Positions 38,261 through 45,576 of a stretch of 48,725 bases of DNA are shown here, piece after piece. The notes under the pieces are model-generated. The model worked only from the letters and a program-made list of their open reading frames with translations, ran no database searches and was not told the origin of the DNA. Position 1 is the first letter of the stretch. Each line of letters opens with the position of its first letter. A program made the position numbers and the translations under genes. Source of the stretch: an uncultured Clostridia bacterium. GTDB taxonomy: Bacteria; Bacillota; Clostridia; Oscillospirales; Oscillospiraceae. The stretch is taken from the NCBI GenBank assembly GCA_947173485.1, contig CAMWFH010000021.1:1-48725 (forward strand). The letters are read 5' to 3'.

Positions 38261-39154
38261 ATGAAGAGGAACGTGAAAGACAGTGTTTTTACCTTTTTAT
38301 TCAGCCAGCCGGCGGAGGCGAAGAAGCTCTACCAGGTCCTGCACCCGGAGGATACCGATGTAACAGAGGCGGACATCAAAGTCATCACACTGAAGAATGT
38401 ACTTTCCAATGGGCGCTACAATGATCTGGGACTTCAGGTCCGGGGGAGGCTCATCATCCTGACGGAGGCCCAAAGCACCTTTTGTCCCAACGCCCCCCTT
38501 CGTGTGATGCTATATCTGGAGGATACCTACGACCGCTATATCCAGGAGAAGGAGCTTTGGCTGTACGGGGAGAAGCTGGTCAAGATACCGAAGCCGGAGC
38601 TCTACGTTATCTATACAGGCAGCCGGCAGGATGTGCCGGACGTACTGCGGCTCTCGGATATGTATGAGGGGGACGCCGCCAACGCGGACGTGGATGTGAC
38701 GGTCCATGTATTGAAGGCGAGAGGGACCTCCAATGTCCTGGAGCAGTATGTGGAGTTCTGCAAGATAGAGAGCGAGATGGTCCGGCGCTATGGCCGCAGT
38801 AAAGAGACGATACAGAAGATCGTTGACCAGTGTATCGAACAAGGGATATTGGCGGACTTCTTTAGGAGCAGAGAGTGGGAGGTGTATGATGTCATGAGCA
38901 TCCTATTTGACCAGGAGAAAGTCTGGGAGATGGAAAAGCAGCATATCCAAAGGGAGACCAGCATAGAGTATCTGGCAAAGGGCCGCGCTGAGGGCCGTGC
39001 CGAGGGCGAGGCCGAGGGGACGATGAATGCCCTCTTAGGGTCCATCAAGGCTTTGATGGAGAGCATGGAGACCTCAGCGGAGCAGGCGATGACGCTCCTG
39101 AAGATTCCCCAGGATGACTGGGACCAGTACAAAAAGCTTTTGGCCAACAGCTGA
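38261..39154 (+). CDS. Rpn family PD-(D/E)XK nuclease / putative transposase
   Basis: A protein of 297 residues. The N-terminal VKDSVFTFLFSQP and the nuclease core YNDLGLQV...LIILTEAQS (Asp, then ExQ) are those of the Rpn/PD-(D/E)XK transposase-like family. The C-terminal part has YLAKGRAEGRAEGEAEG, the Glu/Gly/Ala/Arg repeat typical of these proteins, then a helical tail ending DDWDQYKKLL. Related E. coli proteins promote recombination and take part in phage defence. The ATG has GGGAGGGGG upstream. An internal in-frame start with its own ribosome site lies at 38894. It is not flanked by transposon ends, so it is a resident gene. Confidence 0.85.
   Translation: MKRNVKDSVFTFLFSQPAEAKKLYQVLHPEDTDVTEADIKVITLKNVLSNGRYNDLGLQVRGRLIILTEAQSTFCPNAPLRVMLYLEDTYDRYIQEKELWLYGEKLVKIPKPELYVIYTGSRQDVPDVLRLSDMYEGDAANADVDVTVHVLKARGTSNVLEQYVEFCKIESEMVRRYGRSKETIQKIVDQCIEQGILADFFRSREWEVYDVMSILFDQEKVWEMEKQHIQRETSIEYLAKGRAEGRAEGEAEGTMNALLGSIKALMESMETSAEQAMTLLKIPQDDWDQYKKLLANS
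38894..39154 (+). CDS. Possible internal product of the Rpn-type gene (86 residues)
   Basis: Inside the Rpn gene and in the same frame, ATG at 38894 is preceded by GGGAGGTG (38877-38884) with a nine-base gap, a much better ribosome site than chance coding would need. The product would hold only the C-terminal part: MSILFDQEKVWEMEKQ, the GRAEG repeat and the helical tail, with no nuclease residues. In E. coli Rpn genes a C-terminal internal product acts as an inhibitor of the full-length nuclease, so the same arrangement is plausible here. It is a prediction only. Confidence 0.45.
   Translation: MSILFDQEKVWEMEKQHIQRETSIEYLAKGRAEGRAEGEAEGTMNALLGSIKALMESMETSAEQAMTLLKIPQDDWDQYKKLLANS
38976..39020 (+). 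repeat. Short tandem coding repeat (GRAEG/GEAEG) in the Rpn gene
   Basis: Near-identical 12-base units code the repeated Gly-Arg/Glu-Ala-Glu residues. Such units in Rpn genes are prone to gain or loss of copies. Confidence 0.6.
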
Positions 39155-39185
39155 AAACATTGCGATTCTGATATGACTTAGACCT

Positions 39186-39227
39186 AAAGGATGTCCCCCG
39201 CCTGACGATAGGCGGGGGATATCCTTT
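39186..39227. terminator. Bidirectional terminator between Rpn and XRE genes
   Basis: A long stem, AAAGGATGTCCCCCGCCT with its near-perfect inverse (39210-39227, one mismatch) around GACGAT, has A and T tracts on each side. It stops both convergent genes. Confidence 0.88.
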
Positions 39228-39241
39228 GTTTATGCGGTGAG

Positions 39242-39916
39242 CTATCTTGTGATCTCTATCTGTTCATCCGCCGTCCCGGGGTCGATCTGAAGGACTGTAT
39301 AAAACAGGGTCTTGTGTTCAACGATATGGTCGCCGTAGACTTTCTCATAGCTGAATCGGGGGACCTGGTGGAATTGGGAGACCGCGATATAGTCTGAGAC
39401 TGTGAAGAGCCCCAGTAATAGGATGATACATCCAACAGCGCTCCAGATCCGCGCGCTCCTTTTTACCAGCACAGACTTGCTTCCGAAGTAAACGCCTGCT
39501 GTCAGGATGGCGCCGCCGATCGTGGCATAGATGCTCCCCCAGCTGCTCTCGTTCGGAAAGATCGCGAAAGCGGAGATGATCGTAAACACGCCGAAGAGCA
39601 TGAGGAGCGCGTTTAGGAGCTTCTGTTTCTCTGCCTTGAGTTCGTTCTTGCTGTATTCCGCCATTTTGATCGCGGTGGTCTTTACTTCTTGGTCCATTTC
39701 CTCACGTTTCCTTTCTCCGTCGATGATCTCAGGTATGCTGACTTGATAAAATGCAGACAGCTCGACCAGTAAACTGATATCCGGCATATTATTCCCTGTT
39801 TCCCAGCGGGACACGGTCCTGCTGGATACACGCAGCGCTTCCGCCAGCATCTCCTGGGTCAGATCTTTTTCCTTGCGCAGTGTTTTCAAAAACGCGCCTA
39901 CTTTTTTCTGGTCCAT
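39242..39916 (-). CDS. XRE family HTH regulator with membrane segments
   Basis: A protein of 224 residues. Residues ~7-62 are an XRE/Cro-type helix-turn-helix (LKTLRKEKDLTQEMLAEAL, SSRTVSRWETGNNMPD). After a short linker come three hydrophobic segments (LLMLFGVFTIISAFAIF, TIGGAILTAGVYFG, SAVGCIILLLGLFTV) and a small C-terminal outside or inside domain. This HTH-plus-membrane layout suggests a regulator that is held at the membrane. The start at 39916 has AAGGAGG eight bases upstream and drops eight residues from the open frame. Its neighbour upstream is another membrane protein gene on the same strand. Confidence 0.85.
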   Translation of the reverse strand: MDQKKVGAFLKTLRKEKDLTQEMLAEALRVSSRTVSRWETGNNMPDISLLVELSAFYQVSIPEIIDGERKREEMDQEVKTTAIKMAEYSKNELKAEKQKLLNALLMLFGVFTIISAFAIFPNESSWGSIYATIGGAILTAGVYFGSKSVLVKRSARIWSAVGCIILLLGLFTVSDYIAVSQFHQVPRFSYEKVYGDHIVEHKTLFYTVLQIDPGTADEQIEITR

Positions 39917-40064
39917 CCATGATACCTCCTTGCCCAACAAAGTAGCGCAAAAGCCCCCTTAGGTACACGACATAGAGCGAGAAAATGCCATATTGGCAGA
40001 CCAGACACCTTTGTCCGGTCCGTATGTGCCGCTATGGAAGAGAGCGGTGTCTTACAGGATGGGA

Positions 40065-40637
40065 TCATCCGCCGCTCCGTTTAAGCTTCGTATATGCGGC
40101 CATTTTCCCGAGCGGCTGCAAAATGGCCGCCGTCATAACGCCGGCATCAAAAAATAAAATGGCGAAGAGTGCGAAAAGGACCTGAGAAGAGCTGACAGAG
40201 ATCGCAAAGCAGACCAGGGACATGATGAAGAGGACCACGATATAGACCGTGAGCTGGATGTAAATTTTGCGCCCCTGCCGGATGGTCTGGGCGATATGCG
40301 GAGAGCGCCGCAGGGCAGAGGCCCTGTCCCGGATCCGTTGAGCGGTCTTTTTCTGATGGCTCCTCACCAGGCAGCAGATCAGCACCGCGCCTAGGAGTGA
40401 GCCGATAGGGACCCATAGCAGAGGGGCCGTATGGTGGCGGAAGTGCAGCTGTTTTGCGTAGCTGATCGTCCCCGCTGTCACGAGGAACGAGCCGATGAGC
40501 CACCCGGTGAGACTGGAGAAGCTCGTATCGCTCCAGTCCAACAGCTCCTCATAGGGGATATGATAGAGCGTTCCGGTCGAAAGCTCATAATAATATGCGC
40601 CGTATTCCATCGAGATGGCGATCTGAACGAAGTCCAT
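40065..40637 (-). CDS. Membrane protein of unknown function
   Basis: A protein of 190 residues with four hydrophobic segments: SLTGWLIGSFLVTAG, LLWVPIGSLLGAVLICCL, IQLTVYIVVLFIMSLVCFAIS and VLFALFAILFFDAGVMTAAIL, with a basic loop (RIRDRASALRR) in the middle. I do not recognise the family. The ATG at 40637 has AGGAGG five bases before it; the frame runs 19 codons further to 40694, but that ATG would be almost at the predicted transcript start. It is about 150 bases upstream of the XRE-membrane gene; a weak short hairpin (TGCCAATATGGCA) lies between them. Confidence 0.7.
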   Translation of the reverse strand: MDFVQIAISMEYGAYYYELSTGTLYHIPYEELLDWSDTSFSSLTGWLIGSFLVTAGTISYAKQLHFRHHTAPLLWVPIGSLLGAVLICCLVRSHQKKTAQRIRDRASALRRSPHIAQTIRQGRKIYIQLTVYIVVLFIMSLVCFAISVSSSQVLFALFAILFFDAGVMTAAILQPLGKMAAYTKLKRSGG

Positions 40638-40703
40638 ATAGTCCTCCTGTATGGTAGGCCCCTGCCGGTCCGTCTTGGACTGGTCCATGGTCATGCCCTA
40701 TTG

Positions 40704-40732
40704 AGCATAGCTGTTCTGCAGGAGCGCGTCAA
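40704..40732 (-). promoter_or_regulatory. Promoter of the 190-residue membrane protein gene
   Basis: Minus-strand TTGACG (40732-40727) and TATGCT (40709-40704) are 17 bp apart, with the start near 40697. This supports the 40637 start and argues against a gene across 40698-41273. Confidence 0.7.
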
Positions 40733-40810
40733 GTATATTTTTGAAAAGCAGGCGAGCGGGGCGGCTGTCCGTCTGATAAGAGCGTTGGGTCCTATGGATC
40801 GTCCTCTTCG

Positions 40811-40857
40811 ACACTATGTAATAGAACGTATGTTTATACAGAAACGTATGATCGATG
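40811..40857. repeat. Direct repeat copy A with LexA-box-like core
   Basis: A ~47-base unit shared with 40985-41031, with the common words TGTAATAGAAC, TATGTTT and CGTATGATC. Its core GAACGTATGTTT (40824-40835) fits the Gram-positive SOS operator pattern GAAC-N4-GTTY. Confidence 0.6.
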
Positions 40858-40984
40858 CCGCCGCACCCTACGGCATGAGGAGGATACGCCCCGAAGCACT
40901 CCTGACCGCCCCATAAGTGCCCCTTTAGGCAAGGGCGGCTTGCTCCTGCCCCTTCCACAGCGCAAGGTGCGCTGAAATTGATCG
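40858..40984. other. Gene-free spacer within the 594-base intergenic region
   Basis: The whole stretch 40695-41288 lacks a believable gene. The long minus-strand frame 40698-41273 has no ribosome site, odd composition and contains another gene's promoter. Besides that promoter, the two repeat copies and a promoter at 41173, I see nothing I can name. Confidence 0.5.
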
Positions 40985-41031
40985 ATACTTGTAATAGAAC
41001 ATATGTTTTATTGTGGAGCGTATGATCCGAT
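40985..41031. repeat. Direct repeat copy B with LexA-box-like core
   Basis: The second copy, 174 bases from copy A. Its core GAACATATGTTT (40997-41008) is even closer to the Bacillus LexA consensus. Outside the core, TTGTAATA and GCGTATGATCCGAT match copy A. Confidence 0.62.
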
Positions 41032-41172
41032 CCCTCATTTTCGGCGGTGAAATGGCAACGGCAAAGATCCAGACGATCAAGGGGGTAAGAGTGGAGATCC
41101 TTTCGCGCTCTTTGCGAAAAAATACTACTCGGTCTTGATGGTTTGGATAGGTGGAACGGGGTAAAATGCAGA

Positions 41173-41201
41173 TTGTTTTTCGTGATTTGATATGATATAA
41201 T
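41173..41201 (+). promoter_or_regulatory. Sigma-A promoter of the 41289 gene
   Basis: TTGTTT (41173-41178) and TATAAT (41196-41201) are 17 bp apart, with an extended -10 TG just upstream. It would drive the immunity-like gene run on the plus strand. Confidence 0.8.
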
Positions 41202-41288
41202 TTCCTTGAATAGAAACCGAAGATCGAGATCACTGCGTTTTAGGTAAAGATCATTCCGATCTATGTTCCCCAATAGGAGGCGATCATC

Positions 41289-42131
41289 ATGTGGTTCCTG
41301 ACCGACCCCGAAGAATTGCGAAATTATGCGTACAGATCATCCTTAAAAAAGGCGAAGATGGACCTTATCAGGCGCTATGAGAGTCTGGACAGCACAGGCC
41401 CCTACAAACTATGGCCGGTACTCCGGGAGGGGCTGTGGTACACCGGCATCAGTTCCGCTCCCCTCTCCAGCCTGGCGGCCCACAGGATGGATATCAGCCA
41501 GTCTGACCGTTTCGTGGGCTGGGTCGTTCCGGTGAAGTTTGCCCGTGAGTTAAAGGCCGAGGCCCTGTCCCTGGGTCTGTTCCAGCACACCGCCGATGAT
41601 GCCAGCGACTACATCGCGGAAGAACTGCCCTACACCTACCTCTACAACTTCCTGGTAGAGAGGGGACATGTTCTTTCCATCGACCCCGCCGGTTTCTCCC
41701 CCATGAGATACTTCCCCGGACGTCCGGCTCAGGTCTTTGTCTGGCACGCGGATGGGAGCCGCACCTCCTGGGACATCGAGACCAAAGACCGGGACAGCTA
41801 CTCGGAGGTCGTTTCGGACCTGCTGGGAAAGGCCCGGACAGGTGACGCTGTCAGGCTGCTGCTCCGGTGTCAGGGGGCCACGATCATGCAGTGCGACTTC
41901 CGGGAGGGCGAGTGGGACCTCTACTTCGATGCCCGTACTTCTCAGAGCGGCTATGTTTACCGCTATCTGCCGGAGGAGGGCCGGGAGGGGGACTGGGAGG
42001 AGCTGCACAACATCCTGCTGGACTTTCTGCGACGCTATAAGAAGAAAAAAGGGACCAAGTGGAAGTATGTCCGAAAGGCGCTGGCCTCGGATGATATGCG
42101 GTTCCAGAACGGTATGATCTGCCACAACTAA
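41289..42131 (+). CDS. Hypothetical protein, 280 residues
   Basis: An unrecognised, probably cytosolic alpha/beta protein with no signal peptide. The N terminus is basic (YRSSLKKAKMDLIRRYESL); the body is rich in aromatic residues (YTGISSAPLSSL, PYTYLYNFLVERG, SGYVYRYLPEEG) and the C terminus has a Lys-rich patch (RRYKKKKGTKWKYVRK). TAGGAGG stands eight bases before the ATG and a strong promoter lies about 85 bases upstream. As the first member of a one-way run that includes SUKH-like and similar genes, it may be an immunity- or defence-type protein, but that is guilt by association. Confidence 0.6.
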   Translation: MWFLTDPEELRNYAYRSSLKKAKMDLIRRYESLDSTGPYKLWPVLREGLWYTGISSAPLSSLAAHRMDISQSDRFVGWVVPVKFARELKAEALSLGLFQHTADDASDYIAEELPYTYLYNFLVERGHVLSIDPAGFSPMRYFPGRPAQVFVWHADGSRTSWDIETKDRDSYSEVVSDLLGKARTGDAVRLLLRCQGATIMQCDFREGEWDLYFDARTSQSGYVYRYLPEEGREGDWEELHNILLDFLRRYKKKKGTKWKYVRKALASDDMRFQNGMICHN

Positions 42132-42289
42132 GGACCTATCCAGAGATCAGCGATGCCCCCGGATGTGTTTATATCAGACAGCGACAGCGCAGGTGCTGCC
42201 ATGTTCGTTATCGCTCCATGTCCCACGCCCGCCGGGGGCAGGGCCCTCAGTACGATTCGATAAATTGGTGTTGATAGAGGGAAGAGCAG

Positions 42290-42457
42290 ATGCGCAAAAA
42301 ATTGCTTTTCATTTCAATTATTATTCTATATCTTTCGAGCAACTTTATACTCTATACCATGACCTATGGCCATAACTCTCTCTTTTTATTGTATAAAATC
42401 ATTTATGGAGGCCTCTTCTTTGTGGCCCTTTATTGCGCATACAAGTATAACAGATAA
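42290..42457 (+). CDS. Small two-segment membrane protein (55 residues)
   Basis: A short gene in the 461-base gap between two larger ones. AGAGGGAAGAG precedes the ATG. The product begins MRKKLLFISIIILYLSSN, a positive N terminus and a membrane helix, then a short loop (YGHNS) and a second helix GGLFFVALYCA, ending in KYNR. The DNA here is clearly A+T-richer than upstream, a sign of different origin. The function is unknown; small membrane proteins of this kind can be toxins or immunity proteins. Confidence 0.6.
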   Translation: MRKKLLFISIIILYLSSNFILYTMTYGHNSLFLLYKIIYGGLFFVALYCAYKYNR

Positions 42458-42524
42458 GCTCCATTTATCGAACTGCTAAAATTCAAAACAAGGCGGCGGT
42501 GGCAGGCATTAACGATCCCATTCC

Positions 42525-42553
42525 CCGTTTTCGGTGGAGAGATGTGCTATACT
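42525..42553 (+). promoter_or_regulatory. Weak promoter candidate before the 42593 gene
   Basis: TATACT (42548-42553) is a fair -10; the hexamer 17 bp upstream (CCGTTT) is poor. The spacing to the ribosome site at 42581 is reasonable. Confidence 0.35.
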
Positions 42554-42592
42554 TGAAGCAAATGTGAATATAAAAATTGTGGAGGTGCCTTG

Positions 42593-42982
42593 ATGGCATT
42601 GATCACTCCAGCAAAGCAAGAAATTGATTTTTGCCTTCGAACAACAAGACCCTTTCATAACAGGAAGGCTGCACAGGATTTTTTTCGACTGGTCGATACC
42701 TATGGCCCCAATTACCGGCCCTTTAAGTACGGTAATTATGAGCCTATGAAGCAGATATTCAATGATAAAGAGGAAATAAAGCCGGAACTCCGAGAGGCGG
42801 TCGTGGAATATTTTGAGGCAAGTGTAAGACCAGAAATTCGAGAGGCATTAGGAAAAGGATTTATTTTTCGCCCTTTTCGGGCCTCCGACCCTTATGATAA
42901 GAAGAAAAAATTGGTTCCAGAATTTTCAGTCAGAGAATTTTTTGGAAAGCAGTTGGACGAAAAGAGCATTTCGAAAAGCTAA
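42593..42982 (+). CDS. Hypothetical protein, 129 residues, possibly shortened
   Basis: A basic, soluble protein with the segments RPFHNRKAAQDFFRLVDTYGP and RPFKYGNYEPMKQIF at the N terminus, and PELREAVVEYFEASVRPEIR and a Lys-rich end. The N-terminal pattern looks like the start of longer immunity-type proteins that I cannot name, so this copy may be truncated or may have lost an internal part. GGAGGTG precedes the ATG at 42593 (a TTG one codon earlier is in frame). It is followed at 44 bases by a SUKH-like gene. Confidence 0.55.
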   Translation: MALITPAKQEIDFCLRTTRPFHNRKAAQDFFRLVDTYGPNYRPFKYGNYEPMKQIFNDKEEIKPELREAVVEYFEASVRPEIREALGKGFIFRPFRASDPYDKKKKLVPEFSVREFFGKQLDEKSISKS

Positions 42983-43026
42983 AACAGGGCGGCGTGGAGA
43001 ATGCTTTGTGACAGGAGGAATTGACT

Positions 43027-44220
43027 ATGGGAGATCATCCGTCCAATATTGGCGAAACTATGCAATACGATCTTTCTGCTGTTGAAATGTTGAAGATATT
43101 GGGGTATACCCAGTCTGCAAGTGTGGAATGGTTCAAAAAATTAAGACAAGATGCTCACATAGCCCTGCCCAAGACTTACATGGAATGTATGGAACTGATG
43201 GCGGACTGCCCCCTTTTGGCGACTTCCAACCTTTGGGTGGGGAAAATGGAACGCGGAACCGCTCCGCATATCCCTCGTATGTACCATGATGAACTTTTGG
43301 AAATGATCGATGACCGCAAGGACCGCTGGTCGAAGCGTCCCGGCAAATATGAACGGGCCTTGTATGAGTTGTCCCAACTTCCAGTGGAACGATGGCAGGA
43401 AAAGATAGGGAACTACCTCGTGATCGGCAGCGATCATACAAATGGGATGGGCATATTTGGCATCCGCATGGAGGATATGGGAAAGGACGACCCGCCAGTA
43501 TATTGGCACAAGGATGGGGACGATCTCTCCTTATGGAAATTAGAAAATGAAACACTGTCTGATTTTTTGCTCCATGTTTTGATCGAGGCGCTGGCTTGTG
43601 TGGATCACCAGACTGCGGAACGCGAATTGGAGGCAAGGGGCTGGCGGTGTCAAGAATACTATGACCTAAAAAAAGATGATTGGGTCGCGAGCAAGTCCGT
43701 TTTGAAACGGTACGGGATCGATTATTCCGCCGTCAAAAAGTACAAAGCCAACAGCGGGAAAGTTTTTTGCTGCTATGACCGTGGAAAAAACGCTTTTTTT
43801 GTTGGTGCTACTGGGGAGGGGGAACTATCCCTCACTGCGATCAACCGCAGCGAGGCGGAGCATATCTTTTTGGACGAGGACAGTTTGGAATTTGTGATAG
43901 AGGGAGTCAGGCTATTTATCAAGGCAAAGGACAAAAGCGAGCGGGATGATCTGACGCAGTATATGCTCTACACGAAAGAGCCCAAAACAGAGCTGTGCTT
44001 GGCTGACCATTGCTTCATGTACACGCCCTTGCAGCCTGAAGGGGATGGGGAGCTGCTCTTCCTGCCTTTTGGAGATAGGAGCCCGATCTTTGCCCTATGC
44101 AGCGGCACCGCCTTAGTAGAAGTGATAAGTGAGGCATTAAAGAAAAAGCCTAAGGCCACCAATGCGGAATTGGCGATGGCGTTGAGCCTTTATTTGCAGA
44201 GCCAAGGCCGCCATGATTAA
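43027..44220 (+). CDS. SUKH (SMI1/KNR4)-like protein, possible immunity protein
   Basis: A cytosolic protein of 397 residues. The N-terminal ~180 residues have the feel of a SUKH domain: a start helix (SASVEWFKKLRQDAHIALPK), a Trp-rich strand (TSNLWVGKM), LPVERWQEKIGNYLVIG, GMGIFGIRMED and DDPPVYWH. The C-terminal half is a second, less familiar alpha/beta region (GKVFCCYDRGKNAFFVGA, EHIFLDEDSLEFV). SUKH proteins commonly neutralise polymorphic toxins. No toxin is next to it. AGGAGG lies eight bases before the ATG. Domain naming is moderately sure at best. Confidence 0.55.
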   Translation: MGDHPSNIGETMQYDLSAVEMLKILGYTQSASVEWFKKLRQDAHIALPKTYMECMELMADCPLLATSNLWVGKMERGTAPHIPRMYHDELLEMIDDRKDRWSKRPGKYERALYELSQLPVERWQEKIGNYLVIGSDHTNGMGIFGIRMEDMGKDDPPVYWHKDGDDLSLWKLENETLSDFLLHVLIEALACVDHQTAERELEARGWRCQEYYDLKKDDWVASKSVLKRYGIDYSAVKKYKANSGKVFCCYDRGKNAFFVGATGEGELSLTAINRSEAEHIFLDEDSLEFVIEGVRLFIKAKDKSERDDLTQYMLYTKEPKTELCLADHCFMYTPLQPEGDGELLFLPFGDRSPIFALCSGTALVEVISEALKKKPKATNAELAMALSLYLQSQGRHD

Positions 44221-44264
44221 GATTAGTGATCACTTATCAAACTGCTATGTGAGAGGGGACTACT

Positions 44265-45065
44265 ATGGCTAAATATACACTTGATACTGAGTTTTCATTG
44301 CTGAATGGTCCAAAAGCACATAATTGGATACTTAGGTTCCGCAGCATGGCGGATGCTGCCTTTGCCGGTAAAGACGATCGTTCCCGACTGCTCGGGAATC
44401 TGCTTATTATGGAGCAGTATGTCAATACACTCAAAAAGGGCTTGTCGGCCGATGGCAAGCAGATCTCGGCTGTTTTGCAGAACGCACTTGACCTTCTTTG
44501 GGGTTATTTGGATGGGTGTGTCGCGGTAACAGATCTTCAGGATCTCGCTAATGACATCTACGCCAGCACGCTCGCTTATAATGCTGATGAGGAACTTACT
44601 GATGCACAAATGGAGTTTTATCAGGAGCATTTTGGCGATGGAGAGTTGAGTTCGATCGAATGGCAGAACATCACATGGGCCTCATGGCTCCTGGTGGAAG
44701 TGGTAGCCATTGAGGGGGGACGCTCAGACTTTGAAGAAGCAAGTGCCTATGAACAAATTTCGTTTGCATATATCGATGTCGATCTGATTCCTTTCCTAAC
44801 AGGGGCCAGTATCAGTATAGCTGATGTGCCCCTTCCTTCCAATACAGGAGCAGATTATTCAAAAGCTGAAGAGCAAGTGTATCAAACCTCACTGTTCCGA
44901 TGTATCATAGGGCACATTCAAGACGGTTTGAGAGCTGCATTGACCGCGACACCGGAGCAGTATCCATCATTGAGGGCAAAATATCAAGAGTCCACCATCA
45001 TTCCGTCCGAATACATCACCAGGCTAATGGACTTTCAGAAAATGAATCGGGATTTGAGGAGATAA
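44265..45065 (+). CDS. Hypothetical helical protein, possible immunity protein
   Basis: A soluble protein of 266 residues, acidic and mainly helical (SRLLGNLLIMEQYVNTLKKGL, ISAVLQNALDLLWGYLDGC, DLQDLANDIYASTLAYNADEEL). The C-terminal part contains YPSLRAKYQESTIIPSEYI. I do not recognise it with confidence; its size and helical form are similar to several immunity families found beside SUKH genes. AGAGGGG precedes the ATG. It lies 44 bases after the SUKH-like gene and one base before a GNAT gene, so all three likely share a transcript. Confidence 0.55.
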   Translation: MAKYTLDTEFSLLNGPKAHNWILRFRSMADAAFAGKDDRSRLLGNLLIMEQYVNTLKKGLSADGKQISAVLQNALDLLWGYLDGCVAVTDLQDLANDIYASTLAYNADEELTDAQMEFYQEHFGDGELSSIEWQNITWASWLLVEVVAIEGGRSDFEEASAYEQISFAYIDVDLIPFLTGASISIADVPLPSNTGADYSKAEEQVYQTSLFRCIIGHIQDGLRAALTATPEQYPSLRAKYQESTIIPSEYITRLMDFQKMNRDLRR

Positions 45066-45066
45066 T

Positions 45067-45576
45067 ATGATACTTAAAACGGAACGGTCATATCTGCGTG
45101 AGATGGATCAGGCTGATTTTGGATCTTTGTGTAAGATCCTGCAAGATAAAGATACAATGTACGCATATGAGGGCGCATTTAGTGACGATGAAGTCCAAGA
45201 ATGGCTCGACAGGCAAATTGCCCGTTATCAAAAATGGGGTTTTGGTCTATGGGCAGTCGTCTTGAAAGCGACCAACGAAATGATCGGGCAATGTGGACTT
45301 ACGATGCAGCCATGGAAAGAGACCGAGGTGCTTGAAATAGGTTATCTTTTTGAGCGGTCATATTGGCATAATGGATATGCCATTGAGGCGGCAAAAGCGT
45401 GTAAAAAGTATGCGTTTGAAACATTAGATGCAACGGAAGTATGTTCCATTATCAGAGATACGAATATAGCGTCTCAAAATGTAGCCATAAGAAACGGAAT
45501 GACGATGATGGATACATGGATAAAGCATTACAGAGGCGTAGATATGCCACATTATCGTTATGTGGTTTTCCGATAA
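45067..45576 (+). CDS. GNAT family N-acetyltransferase (RimJ/RimL-like)
   Basis: A protein of 169 residues of the Acetyltransf_3 group. It starts MILKTERSYLREMDQADF, has WAVVLKATNEMIGQCGL on the central strand, EIGYLFERSYWHNGYAIEAAKA for the acetyl-CoA region (HNGYA in place of the common RGKGYA), and IIRDTNIASQNVAIRNGM near the C terminus. The substrate could be a ribosomal protein N terminus or a small molecule. It starts one base after the previous stop and has a GGAGATA ribosome site inside that gene. The A+T-rich codon use differs from the operons earlier in the window. Confidence 0.85.
   Translation: MILKTERSYLREMDQADFGSLCKILQDKDTMYAYEGAFSDDEVQEWLDRQIARYQKWGFGLWAVVLKATNEMIGQCGLTMQPWKETEVLEIGYLFERSYWHNGYAIEAAKACKKYAFETLDATEVCSIIRDTNIASQNVAIRNGMTMMDTWIKHYRGVDMPHYRYVVFR

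Noticed and set aside
40698..41273. A 191-codon minus-strand frame in the intergenic region
   Set aside because: There is no ribosome site, the composition is odd, it contains the promoter of the 40637 gene at its end, and its repeated segments come from the DNA repeats rather than a protein family.
42163..42375. A 70-codon plus-strand frame
   Set aside because: No ribosome site, and it conflicts with the better supported 55-residue membrane protein in another frame.
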